Shown here: piece by piece, positions 16,194 through 20,442 of the stretch | Numbering within the stretch: the first letter of the stretch is position 1 | How the letters are laid out: the number at the start of each line of letters is the position of its first letter | DNA from: an uncultured beta proteobacterium | GTDB lineage: Bacteria > Pseudomonadota > Gammaproteobacteria > Burkholderiales > Rhodocyclaceae | Length of the DNA stretch: 20,442 nt | Assembly (NCBI GenBank): GCA_903917505.1 | Contig: CAIXAY010000087.1 | Span: forward strand, 1 to 20,442 | Direction of reading: 5' to 3' | Notes under the pieces: model-generated | The model's database searches: none | The model's input: the letters and a program-made list of their open reading frames with translations, nothing else | What the model was told of the DNA's origin: nothing | Translations under genes and position numbers: made by a program

Positions 16194-16985
16194 ATGGCGA
16201 GCGCGCTGCAGGTCTTCATTACCGGCGCTTCGTCCGGTATCGGCAACGCCCTGGCCAGCCATTACGCGAAGGGGGGCGCGATCCTCGGCATTGCCGCCCG
16301 GCGCGGCGATGCCCTCGAAGCGCTCGCCGCCGACTTGCGCCGCGCCGGCGCGCAAGAAGTTTACTGCTATCCGCTCGACGTCACCGACGCTGAGGCCCTG
16401 CGCCGCGCCGCGCAGGACTTCATCGCGCGCTGCGGCGCGCCGGACATTGTGATCGCCAACGCCGGCGTATCGGTCGGCACGCTGAGCGAATTCCCTGAAG
16501 ACCTGGCCGTCCTCCGGCGCATTCTCGACATCAACGTCTACGGCATGGCCGCGACCTTTTCTCCCTTCATCGCCGGCATGCGGCGGGCGGCCACGGACGG
16601 CAAACCGCGACGGCTGGTCGGCATGGCCTCGGTGGCCGGAATTCGCGGCCTGCCCGGCGGCGAAGCCTACAGCGCGTCAAAGGCGGCGGCGATCAGCTAC
16701 CTCGAAAGCCTGCGCCTCGAGTTGCACGGCTCGGGCGTCAAGGTGGTGACCATCGCTCCCGGCTACATCGCCACGCCGATGACCGCCAGCAACCCTTATC
16801 CGATGCCTTTCATGCTGACCGCCACCGAAGCGGCGCGGCGCTTTGCGCGCGCCATCGAGCGCGGCAGGAGCTATGCGGTCATTCCCTGGCAGATGGGCGT
16901 GGTCGCCAAGCTGCTGCGCCTGCTGCCCAACTGGCTCTACGACCGGCTTTTTGCCAACGCCCCGCGCAAGCCCAGAGGCCTTTGA
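16194..16985 (+). CDS. Short-chain dehydrogenase/reductase (classical SDR)
   Basis: Rossmann-fold NAD(P)-dependent oxidoreductase of 263 aa. The cofactor motif TGASSGIG is at 10-17, with R36/R37 at the end of the second strand suggesting NADP preference; NAG is at 89-91, and the catalytic set is S146, Y159 and K163 (YSASK), followed by PGYIATPM. This is the DltE/YbbO-like kind of SDR; the substrate cannot be read from the sequence. It follows dsbA by 18 bases and ends 91 bases before ubiU. The gap to ubiU contains promoter-like elements, so it is more likely the last gene of the argS group than part of the ubiUVT unit. Confidence 0.88.
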   Translation: MASALQVFITGASSGIGNALASHYAKGGAILGIAARRGDALEALAADLRRAGAQEVYCYPLDVTDAEALRRAAQDFIARCGAPDIVIANAGVSVGTLSEFPEDLAVLRRILDINVYGMAATFSPFIAGMRRAATDGKPRRLVGMASVAGIRGLPGGEAYSASKAAAISYLESLRLELHGSGVKVVTIAPGYIATPMTASNPYPMPFMLTATEAARRFARAIERGRSYAVIPWQMGVVAKLLRLLPNWLYDRLFANAPRKPRGL

Positions 16986-17010
16986 CGCGCGATTTGGCCG
17001 AGTTGCAAGA

Positions 17011-17024
17011 TCGACGAAAATCAT
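17011..17024 (+). promoter_or_regulatory. Candidate FNR/ANR-type site upstream of ubiU
   Basis: TCGAC-GAAA-ATCAT matches 7 of the 10 defined positions of the FNR consensus TTGAT-N4-ATCAA. Its centre is 28-29 bases upstream of the TATACT at 17046, which puts it at about -40.5 from the predicted transcript start, next to the -41.5 expected for a class II FNR-activated promoter. No good -35 hexamer is present, as is common for activator-dependent promoters. Anaerobic activation of ubiUV by Fnr is known in E. coli. The site is degenerate, so this remains a hypothesis. Confidence 0.4.
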
Positions 17025-17045
17025 CCCGATCGGGCCGGCGCTCGG

Positions 17046-17051
17046 TATACT
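17046..17051 (+). promoter_or_regulatory. -10 element of a likely ubiUVT promoter
   Basis: TATACT is a 5/6 match to the sigma70 -10 and stands 25 bases before the ubiU ATG, predicting a short leader starting near 17058. The -35 position (around 17023-17028) does not resemble TTGACA, consistent with dependence on an activator. Confidence 0.45.
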
Positions 17052-17076
17052 TGCGGCTTCCTGTCGAAAGAGTCCG

Positions 17077-18090
17077 ATGCAGCAGCATAAATTACCCGAA
17101 CTGGTCTGCCCGGCCGGCAGCCTGCCGGCGCTCAGGGCGGCGGTCGACCACGGCGCCGATACCGTCTATTTCGGCTACAAGAACGATACCAACGCGCGCA
17201 ATTTCGCCGGCCTGAACTTCGACCACAAGGCGATGGTCGAGGGCATCCGCTACGCCCACGGCAAAGGCAAACGCGTACTGATGGCCATCAACACCTTCCC
17301 GCAACCGGGGCGCGAAGCCGATTGGCAAGCGGCGGTCGATGGCGCGGCCGATCTCGGCGTCGACGCGGTCATTCTGGCCGATGTCGGGCTGCTCGATTAC
17401 GCCAGCCGCCGCCATCCCGAACTGCGCCTGCATCTCTCGGTGCAAGGGTCGGCGACAAGTTACGAGGCGGTCAATTTCGCGCAGCGCGAATTCGGCGTGC
17501 GGCGCGCGGTGCTGCCGCGCGTGCTGACGCTGGCGCAAGTCGAGCAGGTGATCAGGAACACCTCGGTCGAAATTGAGGTCTTCGGCTTCGGCAGCCTGTG
17601 CGTGATGAACGAGGGACGCTGCTGGCTGTCCTCGTACGCCACCGGCGAATCGCCGAACACCGTCGGCGCCTGTTCGCCGGCCAAGTTCGTCAAATGGGAA
17701 AAAGCGCCGGGGCAAATGTCTACGCGCCTCAACGGCATTCTGATCGACCGCTACGGCGACGACGAGGCGGCCGGCTATCCGACGCTGTGCAAGGGTCGCT
17801 TCGAGGTTGGCGGCGCCACCTATTACGCGCTCGAAGAGCCAACCAGCCTCAACGTTCTCGAGATCCTGCCGGACATCGTCAAGATCGGCGTCGCGGCGAT
17901 CAAGGTCGAGGGCCGCCAGCGCAGCCCGGCCTACGTCGCCCAGGTGACGCGCACCCTGCGCGCCGCGCTCGACGAAGTCGGCAGGGACATCGCGCACTTC
18001 GCGGTCAAGCCGGCCTGGCAGGCCGAACTGGCCAAGGTCTCCGAAGGCGTGCAGGCGACGCTCGGCGCTTATAACCGCCCGTGGCGGTGA
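17077..18090 (+). CDS. ubiU: UbiU, O2-independent ubiquinone hydroxylation protein (U32 peptidase family)
   Basis: 4Fe-4S protein of 337 aa that, as a heterodimer with UbiV, carries out ring hydroxylation of ubiquinone precursors without oxygen, with prephenate as the reported hydroxyl donor. It belongs to the U32 'peptidase' family, but these members are not proteases. It opens ELVCPAGSLPALRAAVDHGAD and YFGYKNDTNARNFAGL. The cluster ligands are C175, C182, C199 and C238 (SLCVMNEGRC, GACSPAKF, PTLCKGRF), spaced 7, 17 and 39, exactly as I recall for E. coli UbiU C169/C176/C193/C232. EGRQRSPAYVAQVT near the end is typical. The ATG at 17077 gives the family N-terminus; earlier in-frame starts overlap the SDR gene. 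It begins a ubiU-ubiV-ubiT unit with a 31-base gap to ubiV. Confidence 0.95.
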   Translation: MQQHKLPELVCPAGSLPALRAAVDHGADTVYFGYKNDTNARNFAGLNFDHKAMVEGIRYAHGKGKRVLMAINTFPQPGREADWQAAVDGAADLGVDAVILADVGLLDYASRRHPELRLHLSVQGSATSYEAVNFAQREFGVRRAVLPRVLTLAQVEQVIRNTSVEIEVFGFGSLCVMNEGRCWLSSYATGESPNTVGACSPAKFVKWEKAPGQMSTRLNGILIDRYGDDEAAGYPTLCKGRFEVGGATYYALEEPTSLNVLEILPDIVKIGVAAIKVEGRQRSPAYVAQVTRTLRAALDEVGRDIAHFAVKPAWQAELAKVSEGVQATLGAYNRPWR

Positions 18091-18121
18091 CGATCAACCG
18101 CTCACGCATTAAAGGCTTTCG

Positions 18122-19030
18122 ATGAAACTCGCTTTAGGCCCGCTGCTTTACTTCTGGCCGAAACAGGAAGTGCTCGAGTTCTACGCCGAGATGTCGCAGA
18201 TCGCTGCTGTCGACATCATTTACGTCGGCGAGGTCGTCTGCTCGCGCCGGCAGCAACTGCGCGTCACCGACTGGATCGGGCTGGCGCGCGACCTGACGGA
18301 CGCCGGCAAGGAGGTCGTGGTTTCGGCGCAGGCGCTGCTCGAATCGGAAAGCGATCTCAAGGCGCTGCGCCGCTTGATAGATGAAGCGGGCTGCACGATC
18401 GAGGCCAACGATCTGGGCGCGGTCAATATCGCCGCCGGCCGTCCTTTCGTCGCCGGGCCGCATCTCAACGTCTACAACGCGCAAACGCTTTCGACCTTTG
18501 CCCGCTATGGCCTGCAGCGCTGGGTGCCGCCGCTCGAAGCCGGGCGCAGCCTGATCGCCACGCTGCACGCCGGCCGGCCGGCCGGCGTCGAGACCGAAGT
18601 CTTCGTCTATGGCAAGCTGCCGCTCGCATTTTCGGCGCGCTGTTTCACCGCCCGCCACTATAATCTCAACAAGGACGACTGCCAGTTCAAGTGCCTCGAG
18701 CATCCCGAAGGGATGACGCTGAAGACACGCGAAGGCCAGCCTTTTCTTGCCATCAACGGAATCCAGACAATGTCGGCGCAAACCTGCAACCTCCTCGCCG
18801 AAATTCCCGAGATGCTGGCGATGGGCATCGACAGCGTGCGCATCAGCCCGCAAGCCGCGCACATGCCGGCGATCATCGCCGCTTTCGATGCGGCGCGACG
18901 CGGCGAAGCGGTGGCGCCGGACATGCGCGGCTGGGCGGCCGAAGGGATGGTCGACGGCTACTGGTTCGGCAAGCCGGGAATCGAAACGCACGCAATAGCG
19001 CAGGCGCTCGCGCCTTCGGGGGGGCATTAA
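18122..19030 (+). CDS. ubiV: UbiV, O2-independent ubiquinone hydroxylation protein (U32 peptidase family)
   Basis: Partner of UbiU, 302 aa, also a U32-family 4Fe-4S protein. It begins [21 protein letters not shown], and VGEVVCSRR carries the first ligand. The ligands are C40, C174, C187 and C191 ([21 protein letters not shown] in part); the last three are spaced 13 and 4, as I recall for E. coli UbiV C180/C193/C197, and C40 corresponds to C39. The phrase [14 protein letters not shown] and the closing YWFGKPGIE are family-typical. AAAGG lies upstream of the ATG. It ends one base before ubiT, so both are surely on one transcript. No missing residues or frame problems are seen. Confidence 0.95.
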   Translation: MKLALGPLLYFWPKQEVLEFYAEMSQIAAVDIIYVGEVVCSRRQQLRVTDWIGLARDLTDAGKEVVVSAQALLESESDLKALRRLIDEAGCTIEANDLGAVNIAAGRPFVAGPHLNVYNAQTLSTFARYGLQRWVPPLEAGRSLIATLHAGRPAGVETEVFVYGKLPLAFSARCFTARHYNLNKDDCQFKCLEHPEGMTLKTREGQPFLAINGIQTMSAQTCNLLAEIPEMLAMGIDSVRISPQAAHMPAIIAAFDAARRGEAVAPDMRGWAAEGMVDGYWFGKPGIETHAIAQALAPSGGH

Positions 19031-19031
19031 A

Positions 19032-19520
19032 ATGGCGGCAGACGGCATCGGCACCTTCACCATCCGGCGCTTCAAGCTGCCGGGCTTCGTCGCGGCCATC
19101 GGCAAGAAAATGCCGCAATGGCCGCACGCCCTGGCCTTGACCGCGGCGCTCAACGCCGCGGTAACAATGAAGCTGCTGCCGCAAGACAGCCTGCAACTGC
19201 TCGAAGGGCGCCGCTTTCTGGTCGACGTGCTCGATACCGGCGGCCATGCCGGCTTCTGCTATCGCGACGGGCTTTTCCGCCCGCTGTTCATGCGCGTCGA
19301 CGCCGCCGATGCCGCCGCTTTCGACCTCGTTTTCCGCGCCAATCTCTCGGCCTTCCTGCAACTGGTCGCGCGTCAGGAAGACCCCGATACGCTGTTCTTC
19401 AACCGCGAGCTTTCAATCGAAGGCGATACGGAACTCGGCCTCGTCGTGAAGAACATGCTCGACGCCGTCGACTGGCCGAAGCTGCCGCGCCTGCCGGGAT
19501 TTGCCTCGATGAGTCACTAA
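19032..19520 (+). CDS. ubiT: UbiT, SCP2-domain lipid-binding factor for anaerobic ubiquinone synthesis
   Basis: Small 162-aa protein with an SCP2 domain (about 30-135), the anaerobic counterpart of UbiJ; it is thought to bind isoprenoid quinone intermediates at the membrane for UbiU/UbiV. Recognisable stretches are PQWPHALALTAALNAAVTM in part, FLVDVLDTGGHAGFCY, ANLSAFLQLVARQEDPDTLFF, and the tail LSIEGDTELGLVVKNMLD(A/S)VDW, typical of UbiT (YhbT). The ubiV stop (19028-19030) is one base before its ATG. In E. coli ubiT is transcribed divergently from ubiUV, while here all three genes run together, which is common in other proteobacteria. Its presence with UbiJ in one window marks both quinone routes. 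Confidence 0.92.
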   Translation: MAADGIGTFTIRRFKLPGFVAAIGKKMPQWPHALALTAALNAAVTMKLLPQDSLQLLEGRRFLVDVLDTGGHAGFCYRDGLFRPLFMRVDAADAAAFDLVFRANLSAFLQLVARQEDPDTLFFNRELSIEGDTELGLVVKNMLDAVDWPKLPRLPGFASMSH

Positions 19521-19573
19521 GCCGCACAACGTTTGCCGATTTCACCCCATAACAGCTTTCAGGGAGTCACCGC

Positions 19574-20442
19574 ATGGCCGTCTGGAACAGGGAAGCCGAG
19601 TGCGCTTCGGTCGAGGTACGACAGGCGCTGCAACTGGCGCGTCTGCAGGAAACGCTGGAGCGGGTCTACGCGCGCGTACCCTTCTATCGCGACAAGCTCG
19701 ACAGGGCCGGCGTCAAGCCGGCGGCGATCACGAGCCTTGCGGACATCGCCAGGCTGCCGCTGACGACCAAGGACGAGTTGCGGCAAACCTATCCTTACGG
19801 CCTATTGGCCTGCGACAGGGCCGATCTCGTCGAAATCCACACTTCGTCGGGGACGACCGGGACGCCGGTGGTCGGCGCCTACACCGAGGCGGACATCGAC
19901 ATGTGGGGCGAGGTCATGGCGCGCACCCTGACCATGGCCGGCTGCGTCAGAGGCGACACGGTGCAGAATGGCTACGGCTACGGCCTGTTCACCGGGGGCC
20001 TCGGCGTGCATTACGGCGCGCGCCGGATCGGCGCCAACCTGATCCCGATTTCGTCGGGCAACACGCGCCGGCAGTTGATGATCATGCGCGACTTCGGGAC
20101 GACGCTGCTGACCTGCACGCCCTCGTACTCGCTGTTCCTCGCCGAAGCGGCAATCGAGGAGGGCATCGATTTCCGCGAACTGCCGCTCAAGGCCGGCTGC
20201 TTCGGCGCCGAGCCGTGGAGCGAGAACATGCGCGTCGAGATCGAGCAGAAGCTCAATATCAGCGCGCACGACATCTATGGACTCACCGAACTGATCGGCC
20301 CCGGCGTCGCCGCCGAGTGCGAATGCAAGAACGGCCAGCATTTCAACGAAGACTTCTTCTATCCCGAGATCATCGACCCGGAAACCGGCGCGGTCCAGCC
20401 CGACGGCGAGAAGGGTGAGCTGATCATCACCAGCCTGAAGCG
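19574..20442 (+). CDS. paaK: Phenylacetate-CoA ligase, 3' end outside window
   Basis: AMP-forming enzyme that activates phenylacetate (or a related aromatic acid) to its CoA thioester, the first step of aerobic (paa) or anaerobic phenylacetate breakdown. 289 codons of an expected ~430-440 are present. Family signatures include [18 protein letters not shown] (91-98, the nucleotide-binding loop), [25 protein letters not shown] and [17 protein letters not shown]. The loop has Thr97 where well-known PaaK proteins have Lys (SSGTTGKP), so a related substrate or paralog such as an anaerobic-type ligase is possible; the symbol is by family only. AGGGAG nine bases before the ATG at 19574 is a good ribosome site. 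It follows ubiT by 53 bases with no visible terminator, so read-through from ubiUVT is possible. Confidence 0.9.
   Translation, partial: MAVWNREAECASVEVRQALQLARLQETLERVYARVPFYRDKLDRAGVKPAAITSLADIARLPLTTKDELRQTYPYGLLACDRADLVEIHTSSGTTGTPVVGAYTEADIDMWGEVMARTLTMAGCVRGDTVQNGYGYGLFTGGLGVHYGARRIGANLIPISSGNTRRQLMIMRDFGTTLLTCTPSYSLFLAEAAIEEGIDFRELPLKAGCFGAEPWSENMRVEIEQKLNISAHDIYGLTELIGPGVAAECECKNGQHFNEDFFYPEIIDPETGAVQPDGEKGELIITSLK

Overview
This GC-rich, gene-dense window looks chromosomal and betaproteobacterial, most likely from the Rhodocyclales (Dechloromonas/Azonexus/Accumulibacter/Azoarcus-like relatives). That placement is inferred from protein resemblance and gene order: DUF971-ubiE-Tim44-like-ubiJ, argS-SPOR-dsbA-SDR, and the large DUF3683/FAD/Fe-S fusion oxidoreductase. 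There are no rRNA or tRNA genes, CRISPR arrays, insertion sequences or prophage genes in view, and no stretch over 300 bases is empty of genes.

Layout. 1-1297 (minus) is a 3'-truncated GspE/PilB/MshE-type assembly ATPase with an N-terminal MshEN (c-di-GMP-binding type) region. 1580-5455 (plus) is a 1,291-residue GlcD/GlcF-like fusion oxidoreductase. 5649-7336 (plus) is a tiny ORF coupled by an ATGA overlap to a 533-residue conserved protein of unknown function. 7457-9482 (minus) is phoB-phoR with a good Pho box upstream. 9640-12959 (plus) is DUF971, ubiE, a Tim44-like membrane protein, ubiJ and a YitT-family membrane protein. 13104-16985 (plus) is argS, an FtsN-like SPOR protein, a DsbA-type thiol oxidoreductase and a short-chain dehydrogenase. 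17077-19520 (plus) is ubiU-ubiV-ubiT, the oxygen-independent ubiquinone hydroxylation module. 19574 to the window end is a 3'-truncated phenylacetate-CoA ligase.

How the genes work together. Ubiquinone synthesis is the main theme: UbiE (C-methylation) serves both aerobic and anaerobic routes, UbiJ belongs to the aerobic Ubi complex, and UbiU/UbiV/UbiT replace the O2-dependent hydroxylases without oxygen. Both iron-sulfur proteins keep all four cluster cysteines at exactly the spacing I recall for the E. coli enzymes. A degenerate FNR-like site lies close to the class II activator position upstream of ubiU. Together with the phenylacetate-CoA ligase and the large respiratory-type Fe-S flavoprotein, this suggests a facultative anaerobe. 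PhoBR adds phosphate-starvation sensing.

I do not see a convincing wholly new system. The best leads are the coupled small ORF plus 533-residue unknown protein, the FNR-like element before ubiUVT, the palindrome before the DUF971-ubiE operon, and the absence of ubiB from its expected place after ubiJ. Motif positions come from reading the sequence; family names come from memory of the families, not from searches.
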